Part shown: piece by piece, positions 34,689 to 43,467 of the stretch
How the letters are laid out: each line of letters begins with the position of its first letter
How positions within the stretch are numbered: the first letter of the stretch is position 1
From: JAGNHN01 sp964590645
GTDB lineage: Bacteria; Bacteroidota; Bacteroidia; Bacteroidales; JAGNHN01
Assembly (NCBI GenBank): GCA_964590645.1
Contig: CAZPYJ010000001.1
Span: 167,427 to 231,426, forward strand
Length of the DNA stretch: 64,000 nt
Reading direction: 5' to 3'
Position numbers and translations under genes: made by a program
The notes under the pieces: model-generated
What the model saw: the letters and a program-made list of their open reading frames with translations, nothing else
What the model was told of the DNA's origin: nothing
Database searches by the model: none

Positions 34689-35107
34689 TGCTTCTTCAGC
34701 AAATCGCGGATCTCCGTAAGCAGGGTCTCTTCTCTGGTCGGTCCGGGAGGCGGGGGCGGAGAGGCAGCTTCCTTTTTCTTCTTCATCGAATTCATCGCCT
34801 TGATAACCATAAAAATGGCCCAGGCAATAATCAGGAAGTCGAGCACCGTCATTATAAAACTGCCGTAGTTCACACTGACTGCAGCGGTGAGCACTTCACC
34901 CGCTTCGTTCAGCACTTCCGGTTTAAGGATAAACTGGAGGGCTGAAAAATCAACACCCCCGATCAATAGCCCCAGCGGAGGCATTACCACATCAGCAACG
35001 AAGGAGGACACGATCTTGCCGAAGGCACCGCCAATAACGATACCCACAGCCATATCCACCACATTGCCGCGCATTGCGAATTCTTTGAATTCTTTCATCA
35101 TTCCCAT
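34685..35107 (-). CDS. mscL: Large-conductance mechanosensitive channel
   Basis: MscL is a homopentameric inner-membrane channel that opens under osmotic downshock. From ATG 35107 the product is 140 residues: FKEFAMRGNVVDMAVGIVIGGAFGKIV (first membrane helix with the constriction residues), VVMPPLGLLIGG, a periplasmic loop, a second membrane helix (FIMTVLDFLIIAWAIFMVIKAMN), then a Pro-rich linker and C-terminal helix LLTEIRDLLKKQ. Two more ATGs (35101, 35098) are equally possible. The upstream part of the open frame is not conserved. Confidence 0.94.
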   Translation of the reverse strand: MGMMKEFKEFAMRGNVVDMAVGIVIGGAFGKIVSSFVADVVMPPLGLLIGGVDFSALQFILKPEVLNEAGEVLTAAVSVNYGSFIMTVLDFLIIAWAIFMVIKAMNSMKKKKEAASPPPPPGPTREETLLTEIRDLLKKQ

Positions 35108-35238
35108 AGCAATAGCGGTTTTAGTTAATAAAGAAAACTGGACAAAAAAGCACATACCCCTTTCACACCAGGGGCATAGTCGGTTCTTATATGTGTCGGC
35201 GGTCGGTTGTCTTCTGCACTCTTGCAGAAAAGGATATA

Positions 35239-36363
35239 CTACTGGTTCAGCATTACAGGCATCACCAGCATCAGAATGTCTTCCGCTTCATTTTCATTGT
35301 CGACCGGCCGGAGTATGCCTGCACGGTTGGGTTCCGACATCTCAATCCGGATCTGTTCGGTATGCAGGTTAGAAAGCATATCCTGGAGAAAGCGCGAACT
35401 GAAGCCGATTTCCATATCGGTGCCCTCGTAATCGCAGGTCAACCTCTCTCTGGCTTCGTTGGAGAAATCAATGTCTTCTGCAGAGAGCAACAATTCCTTT
35501 CCGGTGATGCGCAGCCTAACCTGGTGGGTGGATTGGTTGGCAAAGATGGAGACGCGACGGATGGCGTTCAGGAAATTCATCCGGTCTACCGTTAGTAAGT
35601 TGGGATTCTCCTTTGGGATGACGCTTTCGTAATCCGGATAACGTCCCTCAATCAGGCGGCAGATCATTTGTACGTTGCCAAAGGAAAAGCGGGCATTCTT
35701 CTCATCAAACTCCAGGCTGACTTCATCTTCGGTACGGGATAGCAGGCCTTTTAATTGGTTCAGTGGCTTCTTCGCCAGGATAAAGGAAGTGAAGCCCCCA
35801 GCTTTGCTGTCGCTGCGGCGGTAGCGAACCAGCTTGTGGGCATCGGTGGCCACGAAGGTGAGATCCTCCTCGCTGAACTGACAGAAAACACCCGACATCA
35901 CCGGTCGAAGCTCATCATTGCCTGTGGCAAAAAGGGTCTTTTGAATGGCTTCTGCAAGCAAAGATGAATCCATCTTAACCTGCTCAGGACTTGCCATTTC
36001 AGGCAAGTTCGGGTATTCCTCCGCATCGTGACCGCTGAGCTTGTACTTTCCCTCGCCGGCGCTGATCTCTATCCCGAAAGTGGCAGTATTCACAGTGAAA
36101 GCCGTGGGCGTTTCAGGGAAAGTCTTTAAAGCATCCAGCAGAATCTTGCCGGGAATTGCAACCCGTCCTTCTTCCTCTGCCTTGGTAGTGGGCACCACAA
36201 CCGTAATGGTGGTCTCAAGGTCCGAAGCCGTGATGTTCAGAATATCACCTTTCAGCTCGAACAGAAAATCATCCAGGATGGGTAGGGTGTTATTGGTGGT
36301 GAGAACCCCGCTTATAGACTGTAAGTTCTTGAGCAGTACGGTACTGGATACGATAAACTTCAT
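35239..36363 (-). CDS. dnaN: DNA polymerase III sliding clamp, beta subunit
   Basis: DnaN is the ring-shaped processivity factor that tethers polymerase III and recruits MutS, ligase and other partners. From ATG 36363 the product is 374 residues with three similar domains of about 120 residues (MKFIVSSTVLLKNLQSISGVL, TLPILDDFLFEL, EEYPNLPEM, RPVMSGVFCQ, GRYPDYESVIP and the C-terminal LMLVMPVMLNQ). An 81-codon upstream extension of the frame is not conserved. dnaA is not adjacent, so the window is not an oriC-dnaA-dnaN block. Confidence 0.97.
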   Translation of the reverse strand: MKFIVSSTVLLKNLQSISGVLTTNNTLPILDDFLFELKGDILNITASDLETTITVVVPTTKAEEEGRVAIPGKILLDALKTFPETPTAFTVNTATFGIEISAGEGKYKLSGHDAEEYPNLPEMASPEQVKMDSSLLAEAIQKTLFATGNDELRPVMSGVFCQFSEEDLTFVATDAHKLVRYRRSDSKAGGFTSFILAKKPLNQLKGLLSRTEDEVSLEFDEKNARFSFGNVQMICRLIEGRYPDYESVIPKENPNLLTVDRMNFLNAIRRVSIFANQSTHQVRLRITGKELLLSAEDIDFSNEARERLTCDYEGTDMEIGFSSRFLQDMLSNLHTEQIRIEMSEPNRAGILRPVDNENEAEDILMLVMPVMLNQ

Positions 36364-36541
36364 AATTTTCGATTTGAGTGTTTGCTGCTTTGGCGAAGGG
36401 TAAAAGTAGAAAAAAATCAGGGGCGGGGGACAGCCGCCGGGGCAGCCTTTCATTTTTTTTTTAACATTGTCACGGCTCCGGGTGAAAGACGGGATATTCC
36501 GCCTGAATCTGTATTTTAGCGCATTCCAGAATAAGAGGCAA

Positions 36542-37672
36542 ATGAAACGATTCTTAAAACCATTGATCATCCTGGCATTGCTTGCGCTCATCGCTGCGCC
36601 GGGCATTGGACAGGCCGAACCTGACAGCCTTCAGCTTCCCGTAGATTCTCTGACGGCGACTGAGCGTGCTTTTCAGGATTCCATCCAAAACCTGAACGAA
36701 GAGAACCGCTTGCGGGCAGAGGCCCTAACGCTCTATAATGAAGGCATTGCCTTGTTCGAAGCGCAACGCTTGCCAGAAGCATTTCAAAAGCTCAGTGATG
36801 CCCTGTCTGTTTTGCCAGCCTTGCCGGACGCCTGGTACAACCGCGCTGTGGTGCAGGCAGAGATGAAACGGTGGGATGCTGCCCTGGCTGACCTTGATTC
36901 AACAGCATTCTACGATCCTGAATATAAAGACCTTACCCTTGTACGCAGCGGGTTCCTGATGGAAGCTTCCCGCTTTGCCGAGGCAAAAATGGTATTGGAT
37001 GGACTGCTCTCCTCCAACCCGGAAAATCTCCGAGCCCTCCACCGCCGGGGGACAGCCTTGTTTCTGCTAAATGATGCCCAGGCCGCTGCCGCTGATTTTC
37101 AAAAGGCAACTAGCCTGGACCCCGCTTTTGCGGCAGCCTGGAATGACCTGGCCAGTGCCTATCGCAAAATGGGGCAGCCGGAAAGGGCACTGGGCTTTCT
37201 TCAACAAGCCCTGAAAGCCGATGCCCGGGCTGCATACATATTAAATAACTATGGCAGTACGCTGCGCAGCCTGGAACGAAAGGAGGAAGCCCTGAAGCAA
37301 TATGAGGCAGCCATACAGGCCGATCCGGACTATTCTCTGGCCTACGTCAACAAAATCAGCTTGCTGATTGAACTGGAGAAACTGCCTCAGGCTGCTCCCC
37401 TCTCTGAAAAAGCCATCGAACTTTTTCCCGCGGACCCAGCAGCCTGGAACCTTCGCGGAGTCGTCCTGCGGCAACAAAATGACATTAACGCATCCCTGAA
37501 AGCCCTAAACCAGGCATTGCACCTTGACCCCGGATATGCCACGGCCCTGCTCAACCGCGCGATCAGCAGGGAGGAAAGTGGAGATGGACCGGGAGCCTGT
37601 GCAGACTACCGGAAAGCTGCCAACCTGGGCCTGGAAATTGCAAAAAAATATCTCGATCGTGAATGTAATTGA
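36542..37672 (+). CDS. Exported TPR-repeat protein
   Basis: The 376-residue product has a signal peptide (MKRFLKPLIILALLALIAAPGIGQA) and about nine TPR-like repeats from residue 55 to the end (AWYNRAVVQAEMKRWDAALADL, AAWNDLASAYRKMGQPERAL, YILNNYGSTLRSLERKEEAL). It probably scaffolds a periplasmic or outer membrane complex. The next gene, a PorE-like protein, begins 7 nt after its stop, so the two are likely cotranscribed and may work together. The start at 36542 gives the signal sequence; an upstream extension is not supported. Confidence 0.78.
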   Translation: MKRFLKPLIILALLALIAAPGIGQAEPDSLQLPVDSLTATERAFQDSIQNLNEENRLRAEALTLYNEGIALFEAQRLPEAFQKLSDALSVLPALPDAWYNRAVVQAEMKRWDAALADLDSTAFYDPEYKDLTLVRSGFLMEASRFAEAKMVLDGLLSSNPENLRALHRRGTALFLLNDAQAAAADFQKATSLDPAFAAAWNDLASAYRKMGQPERALGFLQQALKADARAAYILNNYGSTLRSLERKEEALKQYEAAIQADPDYSLAYVNKISLLIELEKLPQAAPLSEKAIELFPADPAAWNLRGVVLRQQNDINASLKALNQALHLDPGYATALLNRAISREESGDGPGACADYRKAANLGLEIAKKYLDRECN

Positions 37673-37679
37673 TAGCAAG

Positions 37680-39746
37680 ATGAGATTTGTACTGATTCTG
37701 AGCACATTACTAAGTTGGAGCTGCTTTCTTGCAGCCCAGGAAACGGAGTTTAAAGCATCGAATTTCAAGGATCAGCGGGAGGCTTTCAAAGAAGCGGAAA
37801 GCCGACTGAAAGAAGGGGAGCAAATCGCAGAGCAGGCTATCGCACTGGAGGAAACGAAAAAGAATGCGGATATGCTCTGGCGCAAAGCCCTGACCCCACT
37901 GCTGGATGCCCAGGCGTTTAACCCCGACTACAGTTATTTGAATTACCTCATCTCACGCGCATATTTCGGCATCAATCAGCCGCAGCAAGCGGAAACTTTC
38001 CTGAAAAATGCCTGGCGCCTAAATCCGGACACAGATCCATACCTGTATTTCCTTCTCGCAAGAGATGCCCAGCTGCGAATGCAGACCGACAGTGCGGAGG
38101 CATATCTGAAAGAGTTTGAAAGTAAGGCGAAAAAGAAAGAACTGGAAGCCTTGAGCGGGGATATCCGGAAAATGAAACTGGAAATGAAATATGCCGGAGA
38201 GTTTGCCTCATCCCCACTGGAGAGGGTATGGGTGGAGAATATGTCTGAGCTAAACAGTGCCGATGACGACTGGATGCCGGTTCTTCCGGCCGATGGGTCA
38301 TTTCTGCTCTTCAATCGAAGGAGTTTGAGTGGAAAGGGAAGCCAGGTGTACATTTCAAAGTCGGAAGCCGGGAGTTGGTCTCAGCCTGAACTCTGGGAGA
38401 GTGAGATATTCGCAGGATTCAACATCGCAGCCATAGCTCAGGACGGACAAGAGGTCTTTCTCATTTCAGAAAAAGACGGTCAGGACGACATCTACCACAG
38501 CTCTCTGAGCGGGGAAAACTGGAGTGTACCCCGGAAAATGCCCGAATTCAAAATCAATACCACAGGCAATGAAAGCCACGCCAGTTTCTACTTCGACCGA
38601 ATCAAGTTTTACTTCGTTACCGATAATGACTATGCCAGCAAAGGCGGAAAGGATATCTTTTTCAGCGGGCAGATCAACACCTCCTCCAGGGAAGAATGGG
38701 GCCGTGCACACCCAATGGGTTCTGAGCTGAATACCCCCTTTGATGAGGGTTCAGTTTTTATGCACCCGGATGGGAAAACGGTCTATTTTTCTTCAAAAGG
38801 ACATAACTCAATGGGCGGATATGATGTATTTCGTTCCGAACGCCTTCCCGGACGCTGGGCACCTCCTGAAAACCTGGGCTATCCGATGAATACTCCTTAT
38901 GATGAAATCTTTTTCAACCTGTCTCCAAGCGGGAAGCACGCCTGGTTCAGTTCAAACCGACCCGGAGGCAAGGGCGGTTATGACCTCTATCGCATTACCT
39001 TCCTGGGACCACCCAAACCCAATATGGTCGATTATCGCGATCATTTGCTCAGTGCAATGGCCGAACCGGTTGTAGAAAGAAGCCTTGGCGCCGCAAAAGA
39101 AGTGGAATCCGTACACCTCACCATTCTCAAAGGGGTAGTCCTGGATGCCTTTACACGTAAACCTATCAGGGCTGATATTGTCATCACCGACAATGAAAAA
39201 AATGAGCAAATCGCCATCTTTCAGTCCAATAGCGCAACCGGAAAATTCCTGGTATCCCTGCCCGCAGGAAAAAACTATGGGATTGCTGTGACAGCCCCGG
39301 ATTATCTCTTCTATTCAGAACACTTTAACCTGCCCGAAAACTCCGAATATCAGATGGTTGAACAGGAGGTACTGCTCACCAATGCCTGCCTAGGATGCAG
39401 CATAGTGCTGAAAAACATCTTCTTTGATACCGGTAAACACAATCTGCGCCCGGAATCTACCGCTGAGCTAAACCGCCTCACCGCATTATTACAGGGAATT
39501 GCAAAACTAAAACCCAATACCAAAGTGGAGATATCAGGGCATACAGACAATACCGGATCAGAGCAGCTGAATCAGCAACTTTCTGAAAACAGGGCAAAAG
39601 CGGTGGTCGAGTATCTCAGTCGCCAGGGTATCCCTTCAGCGATGCTGACCTTCAAGGGCTATGGCTCGGCACAGCCCGTGGCCAGTAATGCAACACCCGC
39701 AGGAAGACAGCAGAACAGGCGCACAGAGTTCAAGATCATTGAATAA
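37680..39746 (+). CDS. PorE-like TPR/PD40/OmpA protein
   Basis: The 688-residue product has a signal sequence (residues 1-20), TPR-like helices (about 30-170), a PD40/WD40-like beta-propeller (about 194-450, repeats such as DDWMPVLPADGSFLLFNRRS and GYDVFRSERLPG), a carboxypeptidase-regulatory-like domain (about 475-555, LKGVVLDAFTRKPIRADI) and a C-terminal OmpA peptidoglycan-binding domain (about 575-688, GHTDNTGSEQLNQQLSENRA and FKGYGSAQPVA). This four-domain order is that of T9SS component PorE of Porphyromonas gingivalis and its homologues, which tie the secretion machine to peptidoglycan. Several paralogues exist in most genomes, so orthology is not certain. No typical lipobox is seen. 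It follows the TPR gene. Confidence 0.82.
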   Translation: MRFVLILSTLLSWSCFLAAQETEFKASNFKDQREAFKEAESRLKEGEQIAEQAIALEETKKNADMLWRKALTPLLDAQAFNPDYSYLNYLISRAYFGINQPQQAETFLKNAWRLNPDTDPYLYFLLARDAQLRMQTDSAEAYLKEFESKAKKKELEALSGDIRKMKLEMKYAGEFASSPLERVWVENMSELNSADDDWMPVLPADGSFLLFNRRSLSGKGSQVYISKSEAGSWSQPELWESEIFAGFNIAAIAQDGQEVFLISEKDGQDDIYHSSLSGENWSVPRKMPEFKINTTGNESHASFYFDRIKFYFVTDNDYASKGGKDIFFSGQINTSSREEWGRAHPMGSELNTPFDEGSVFMHPDGKTVYFSSKGHNSMGGYDVFRSERLPGRWAPPENLGYPMNTPYDEIFFNLSPSGKHAWFSSNRPGGKGGYDLYRITFLGPPKPNMVDYRDHLLSAMAEPVVERSLGAAKEVESVHLTILKGVVLDAFTRKPIRADIVITDNEKNEQIAIFQSNSATGKFLVSLPAGKNYGIAVTAPDYLFYSEHFNLPENSEYQMVEQEVLLTNACLGCSIVLKNIFFDTGKHNLRPESTAELNRLTALLQGIAKLKPNTKVEISGHTDNTGSEQLNQQLSENRAKAVVEYLSRQGIPSAMLTFKGYGSAQPVASNATPAGRQQNRRTEFKIIE

Positions 39747-39861
39747 TATTCTTGGGCAGAATCGGAAATTATCCGATTTCTTCTGATTAATTGTAATTTA
39801 GCTGAAATTTGGTGATCGCAAAAGCCAGGGAGGAGCCATCCAGATTCTTTTTTAAGTATGT

Positions 39862-39893
39862 ATAAACCAACCCACTCACCCTTTTTGGTTTAT
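39862..39893. promoter_or_regulatory. 9-bp inverted repeat upstream of aroK
   Basis: ATAAACCAA (39862-39870) and TTGGTTTAT (39885-39893) form a perfect inverted repeat around a 14-nt spacer, 65 nt before the aroK ATG. It could be an operator or an RNA hairpin; the T-tract inside the loop argues against an ordinary terminator. A weak AATCGG/CCGATT stem near 39761-39777 may end the PorE-like gene. Confidence 0.35.
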
Positions 39894-39957
39894 GCTGTCT
39901 TTGTGCACCTTGGCCAGTGGATAGCGTATTGGAGTGGATTAACTGCCCGGGCTTGCT

Positions 39958-40482
39958 ATGCTTGTTTTTTTGACCGGCTATATGGGAAGCGGTAAAACGG
40001 AGATTGGACATCATCTGGCCAATGCTCTTGGCGTACCTCTTCTGGATATGGACAGTTTACTGGAGATCCGGTTTGGAATGCCCTTGCACGATTTCTTTGA
40101 CAAAATGTCTGAAGCAGCTTTCAGGAAGGCCGAGAAGGACCTTTTGCAAAAGTTGTGCGCCTTTAGTCGCGGGGTTGTAGCCACCGGAGGAGGAAGCCTG
40201 GTGGATCAGGAAAATATGCAGCTTGCCCTGGGCACCGGATTTGTGGTTTTCATCGATACCGATCCCTTTATGCTGCACTCACGCCTGTTGCCAGAAAAAC
40301 ACGATCGACCGCTCTTGAGCCAGGTTGCGGATGACCAGCTCTTTGATTTCATCCTGAGGCACAGGGCAGAACGATTGGGCGCATACGAACAGGCGCACTT
40401 GATATTCCGTCCGCTTTCCTCTAATGCGCGGGATGAAGCCAGGCGTTTGTTGAAAATACTCCCTTTTGAAATAAAACACTGA
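39958..40482 (+). CDS. aroK: Shikimate kinase
   Basis: AroK phosphorylates shikimate in chorismate synthesis. The 174-residue product has the P-loop GYMGSGKT at residues 7-14, LLDMDSLLE with the Mg/shikimate-binding aspartates, FRKAEKDLL with the substrate-binding Arg/Glu, VVATGGGSL, and the lid segment EKHDRPLL. Length is typical. It stands between the PorE-like gene and the convergent folE, with 28 nt to folE's stop. Confidence 0.93.
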   Translation: MLVFLTGYMGSGKTEIGHHLANALGVPLLDMDSLLEIRFGMPLHDFFDKMSEAAFRKAEKDLLQKLCAFSRGVVATGGGSLVDQENMQLALGTGFVVFIDTDPFMLHSRLLPEKHDRPLLSQVADDQLFDFILRHRAERLGAYEQAHLIFRPLSSNARDEARRLLKILPFEIKH

Positions 40483-40510
40483 TCTATTCAGGTAGAATAG
40501 CAGATGAATG

Positions 40511-41164
40511 CTAATGGAGCCTGGCTCCAATCAGGTGAATGAACTCTTCCCTGGTTTTCTCCTGGCGAAAAGCCCCCGTGAAGTCTGAAGTGGTCGTCAC
40601 AGAGTTTTGCTTCTGAATCCCGCGCATCGACATACACATATGCCTTGCCTCAATGACCACAGCTACCCCGAGCGGGTCCAGGGTCTCCTGTATGGCCTGC
40701 TTGATTTGCGTGGTAAGCCTTTCCTGAACCTGAAGACGTCGGGCGTAGGCATCTACTACCCGAGCGATTTTGCTTAAACCGGTAATGTATTCCTTAGGGA
40801 TATAGGCAACGTGCGCTTTCCCGAAAAAGGGGATCAAATGGTGTTCACACATTGAATATATCTCAATATCTTTCACAATCACCATTTGCTGATATTCCTC
40901 TCTGAAGCGGGCTGAAAGAAGGATTTCTTTGGGATCAAGCAGGTAGCCGTGAGTAAGAAACTGCATTGCCTTACCCACTCTTTCCGGGGTCTTCAGTAAT
41001 CCTTCCCTTTCCGGGTCCTCCCCCAGCAGCCGGAGAATGGCTTTATAGTGGGTGGCCAGTTCAGCTACCTTTTCACAGTTGTAACTGTCTATCTTTTCAT
41101 AGCCATCCATTTCGTTCTCCGAGGCTAACTCTCTTAGCAAGGCTTCTTTCTGATGCTTATCCAT
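40511..41164 (-). CDS. folE: GTP cyclohydrolase I
   Basis: FolE converts GTP to 7,8-dihydroneopterin triphosphate for folate and other pterins. The 217-residue product holds the zinc ligands Cys and His in IYSMCEHHLIPFFGKAHVAYIP and the second cysteine in ARHMCMSMRG, plus GLSKIARVVDAYARRLQVQERLT and TRTSD-like TTTSDFTGAF. It is transcribed after queD (21 nt gap). In light-regulated gene sets of other bacteria folE is often induced with a photolyase; here it lies next to the CarH-like regulators' island. Confidence 0.95.
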   Translation of the reverse strand: MDKHQKEALLRELASENEMDGYEKIDSYNCEKVAELATHYKAILRLLGEDPEREGLLKTPERVGKAMQFLTHGYLLDPKEILLSARFREEYQQMVIVKDIEIYSMCEHHLIPFFGKAHVAYIPKEYITGLSKIARVVDAYARRLQVQERLTTQIKQAIQETLDPLGVAVVIEARHMCMSMRGIQKQNSVTTTSDFTGAFRQEKTREEFIHLIGARLH

Positions 41165-41185
41165 TGTTTCAGGTTTTTTTATGGA

Positions 41186-41599
41186 TCAATCCCCGTAATA
41201 CTCGACAATGTTGTTTTCAGTTTCCATCAGCCTTACACAATGCAGTGTTGCCCCAAGGTTGAAGATGGGAGCTTCTATTTGTTCCCATATCCCTATGGCT
41301 ATATTCTCTGCACTGGCGAGTTTCCCTTGCATAAAACCTACTTCCAGGTTGATGTTACGGTGATCCAGTTGTTCTATCACCTCCTCCTTCAAAATCCGAC
41401 TCAGGTCTTTAAGATTGATCACAAAACCTGTCTCCGGGTTTACAGGCCCTTTTACCGTAACATAGAGGATGTAGTTGTGGCCGTGCCATTTGGGGTTGCT
41501 GCATTTTCCGAAAACCTCCAGGTTTTTTTCATCTGAAAACTCCTCGCGGAACAATCGGTGTGCGGCATTGAAATGCTCTCTTCTTGTAATGAAAACCAT
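41186..41599 (-). CDS. queD: 6-carboxy/pyruvoyl-tetrahydropterin synthase
   Basis: The 137-residue product belongs to the PTPS/QueD family, which turns dihydroneopterin triphosphate into 6-carboxy- or 6-pyruvoyltetrahydropterin. Zinc-binding histidines lie in FNAAHRL (His15) and KWHGHNY (two His), with the catalytic Cys before them in FGKCSNPK, LDHRNIN with the catalytic Asp-His pair, and LMETENN with the pterin-binding Glu. Whether it is QueD (queuosine) or a PTPS for other pterins cannot be decided. It is probably cotranscribed with folE, the enzyme that makes its substrate. Confidence 0.9.
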   Translation of the reverse strand: MVFITRREHFNAAHRLFREEFSDEKNLEVFGKCSNPKWHGHNYILYVTVKGPVNPETGFVINLKDLSRILKEEVIEQLDHRNINLEVGFMQGKLASAENIAIGIWEQIEAPIFNLGATLHCVRLMETENNIVEYYGD

Positions 41600-41612
41600 T
41601 GCTGCTTTTTTT

Positions 41613-41620
41613 CAAAGGTA
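41613..41620 (-). promoter_or_regulatory. Candidate -7 box (TACCTTTG) for queD-folE
   Basis: Minus-strand TACCTTTG, 14 nt before the queD start, suggests a short-leader message for the queD-folE pair. No -33 TTG partner is clear. Confidence 0.4.
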
Positions 41621-41630
41621 TATAAAATGA

Positions 41631-41660
41631 GAAAAGGCTGACTTGCTAGAGAGACAGCCT
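41631..41660 (-). terminator. Hairpin after the T9SS remnant
   Basis: Minus-strand AGGCTG pairs with CAGCCT around an 18-nt loop and is followed by TTTTCTCATTTT. It lies 24 nt past the stop of the sorting-domain remnant, consistent with the old gene's own terminator. Confidence 0.5.
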
Positions 41661-41683
41661 GGAAAATATGAAGAGGAAAAGAC

Positions 41684-41803
41684 TTAGCGAATAAGCTGAA
41701 TCTTGTGAACCATTCTGTCAGCCGGTCCTTCCAGCACCAGCAACTGCAGCCCCTTATTCAGATGTTGTAAAAGAAGCTGGTTTGAACTCTGCGCTGATTC
41801 TCA
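41684..41803 (-). pseudogene. Orphan T9SS C-terminal sorting-domain remnant
   Basis: Between a TGA (41803-41801) and a TAA (41686-41684) there are 38 sense codons reading like the end of a type A T9SS sorting domain: NQLLLQHLNKGLQLLVLEG followed by a PADRMVHKIQLIR tail, the shape of the usual L..LP.GLY.L.V..G......K..... ending. No start codon or upstream domain continues this frame, so it is the 3' remnant of a deleted cargo gene, kept with its terminator hairpin. It is too short for ordinary gene finding. Confidence 0.7.
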
Positions 41804-42015
41804 TTCAGACCGCTAATGATCGGAAGAGGAAGCAGGGTGAAAATCTTGGTTTAAATAGTCTTAGTTTTAAGTTACGAAAGGCAAAACGGATATCAAGACA
41901 AGATGTCTAATTTTTTATATAAATAGATAAACGTTAATATTTGCAGAAATGAACTAAGTTTATGATATATAGTTAAGAGGATAATTCTTTGTTTAATTAG
42001 TGCAACAATAGATTA
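41804..42015. other. AT-rich intergenic stretch
   Basis: About 210 nt, clearly richer in A and T than the surroundings, between the T9SS remnant and the SRPBCC gene. I see no gene and no good TAnnTTTG box, only imperfect ones. It should contain the promoter of the SRPBCC gene. Confidence 0.6.
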
Positions 42016-42489
42016 ATGAGGACACATCAATTACAGCGGACACAAATTCTTGGGATAAGCCTGGAGGAGGCCTGGCGGTTTTTTACCAATCCGGCCAATT
42101 TGAATGAGATTACCCCGGCTTCGATGGGATTCCGAATGCTGGATACCATTCCAGAAAAGGTGTATCCCGGGATGATCATTCGCTACACCGTCAAGCCGCT
42201 GCTGAATATTCCGGTACATTGGGTGACGGAGATCACCCAGGTGGAGGAAAAAGCGTTTTTTATTGATGATCAGCGTGTGGGCCCTTACCGCCTTTGGCAC
42301 CATCAGCATCTGTTCCGCGAGACAGCGGAAGGGGTTGAGATGACAGATATTGTCACCTATGCCTTACCTCTGGGCTTGCTGGGCAGGCTTGCCGGAAGTC
42401 TGTTTGTACACCGAAAAGTGAGGAAGATCTTTGATTATCGCTATCACATTCTGGAAAAGCACTTCAAGCAGGGCACAAAAGCCCCCTGA
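42016..42489 (+). CDS. SRPBCC-family ligand-binding protein
   Basis: The 157-residue product has a START/Bet v1-like fold: the opening strand HQLQRTQILGISLEEAWRFF, helix NPANLNEITP, PGMIIRYTVKPLLNIPVHWVTEI, FIDDQRVGPYRLWHHQHLF and a long C-terminal helix. Proteins of this sub-group sit near photolyase, SDR and MerR genes in many marine bacteria. No catalytic residues can be assigned; it probably binds a hydrophobic ligand. It is alone on the plus strand, opposite the sigma-SDR-bcp-prenyltransferase run. Confidence 0.78.
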   Translation: MRTHQLQRTQILGISLEEAWRFFTNPANLNEITPASMGFRMLDTIPEKVYPGMIIRYTVKPLLNIPVHWVTEITQVEEKAFFIDDQRVGPYRLWHHQHLFRETAEGVEMTDIVTYALPLGLLGRLAGSLFVHRKVRKIFDYRYHILEKHFKQGTKAP

Positions 42490-42534
42490 TCCTCACGCTG
42501 ATGGCACAGTATGCGGTATCCCTTGCCAGAAAAA

Positions 42535-43467
42535 CTAAAGAAGCACCCCGATGGTCAAAAGCAGGTCGGTTCCCAATACGATCATCACATTCATTCCCAT
42601 TGCAGGAATAATCTTTTCGTCCTGGGTTCCGTACTTCAGCGCAGTCATCCCGGTTTTAAAAGCCAGGGGCAGGGGCAGGAGGGCGATCAGCATCCAGGGG
42701 GAGAATAAACCAAGAACAACAATCCCGGCAATGATGCCAAAGGTCAGGATCAGTCCGGCCACATAAAAGTAGGCAGCACCCTTCTTTCCAAGACGGATAA
42801 CCAGATGATGCCTTCCTCCTGCTTTGTCGGCTTCGGCATCCGGGAATTCATTCAGGAGCAGGAGCAGAGATGTAAGAATGCCCGGCGGTATGCTGATGAG
42901 GATCACCTCCAGGGGCAGAATTTCCCAGATGGGCATATACCAATTGGTTGTTAATGCGATATAGGTTCCCAGTACTACCATTGTGCCCAGCGCCAGGCCG
43001 CTGAAAAGCTCGCCCATCAGGTATTTGGCCAGAAGGTCGGTGTAAAGCACAATACTGAATCCTCCTATGAGAATAAAAAACAGCAGCGACCAGTGCGAAG
43101 CGTAAACATAGTAGGCCCCGATGAGTAAAGCGATGATCAGGGTGATGATGGCCACTCTCAGCACCGCTGCCGGAGTAGTGAAGCCTTTAACCAGCATTTT
43201 ACTCCCTCCGCTGAATGGATTATGCAGGGTATTGAAGTCGATCTTCGTATTGAAGTCGGAATATTCATTGAATAAATTGACAGAAATATGGGAAGCAATG
43301 ACGCCGATTGCGATGAGCGCAATGTCGAGCCAGCTCCAGCTTCGGCTGCCCGGTTCTGTAAAGGCATAGGCGAGGGCAGTGCCAATGGCAACCAGCAATA
43401 CTGCAAGGAGCAGAAAGTTGGCGCGGGTCTGAGCCAACCATATCTGGGTTTTATTGGGTGCATTCAT
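42535..43467 (-). CDS. UbiA-family prenyltransferase, MenA-like
   Basis: The 310-residue polytopic inner-membrane protein (about nine hydrophobic segments) carries the two Asp-rich motifs of UbiA enzymes: NLFNEYSDFNTKID in the place of NDYxDxxxD, and LLNEFPDAEADKAGGRHH. These bind the Mg-prenyl-diphosphate. It resembles 1,4-dihydroxy-2-naphthoate polyprenyltransferase (MenA) of menaquinone synthesis, though no other men gene is near, so the acceptor remains uncertain. Its ATG overlaps the bcp stop (ATGA). Confidence 0.82.
   Translation of the reverse strand: MNAPNKTQIWLAQTRANFLLLAVLLVAIGTALAYAFTEPGSRSWSWLDIALIAIGVIASHISVNLFNEYSDFNTKIDFNTLHNPFSGGSKMLVKGFTTPAAVLRVAIITLIIALLIGAYYVYASHWSLLFFILIGGFSIVLYTDLLAKYLMGELFSGLALGTMVVLGTYIALTTNWYMPIWEILPLEVILISIPPGILTSLLLLLNEFPDAEADKAGGRHHLVIRLGKKGAAYFYVAGLILTFGIIAGIVVLGLFSPWMLIALLPLPLAFKTGMTALKYGTQDEKIIPAMGMNVMIVLGTDLLLTIGVLL

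Noticed and set aside
35239..36363. oriC region next to dnaN
   Set aside because: No dnaA gene, DnaA-box cluster or AT-rich unwinding element is seen around dnaN.
36364..36606. 81-codon N-terminal extension of DnaN
   Set aside because: Clamp proteins begin at the MKFIVSS segment; the extension is intergenic in character.
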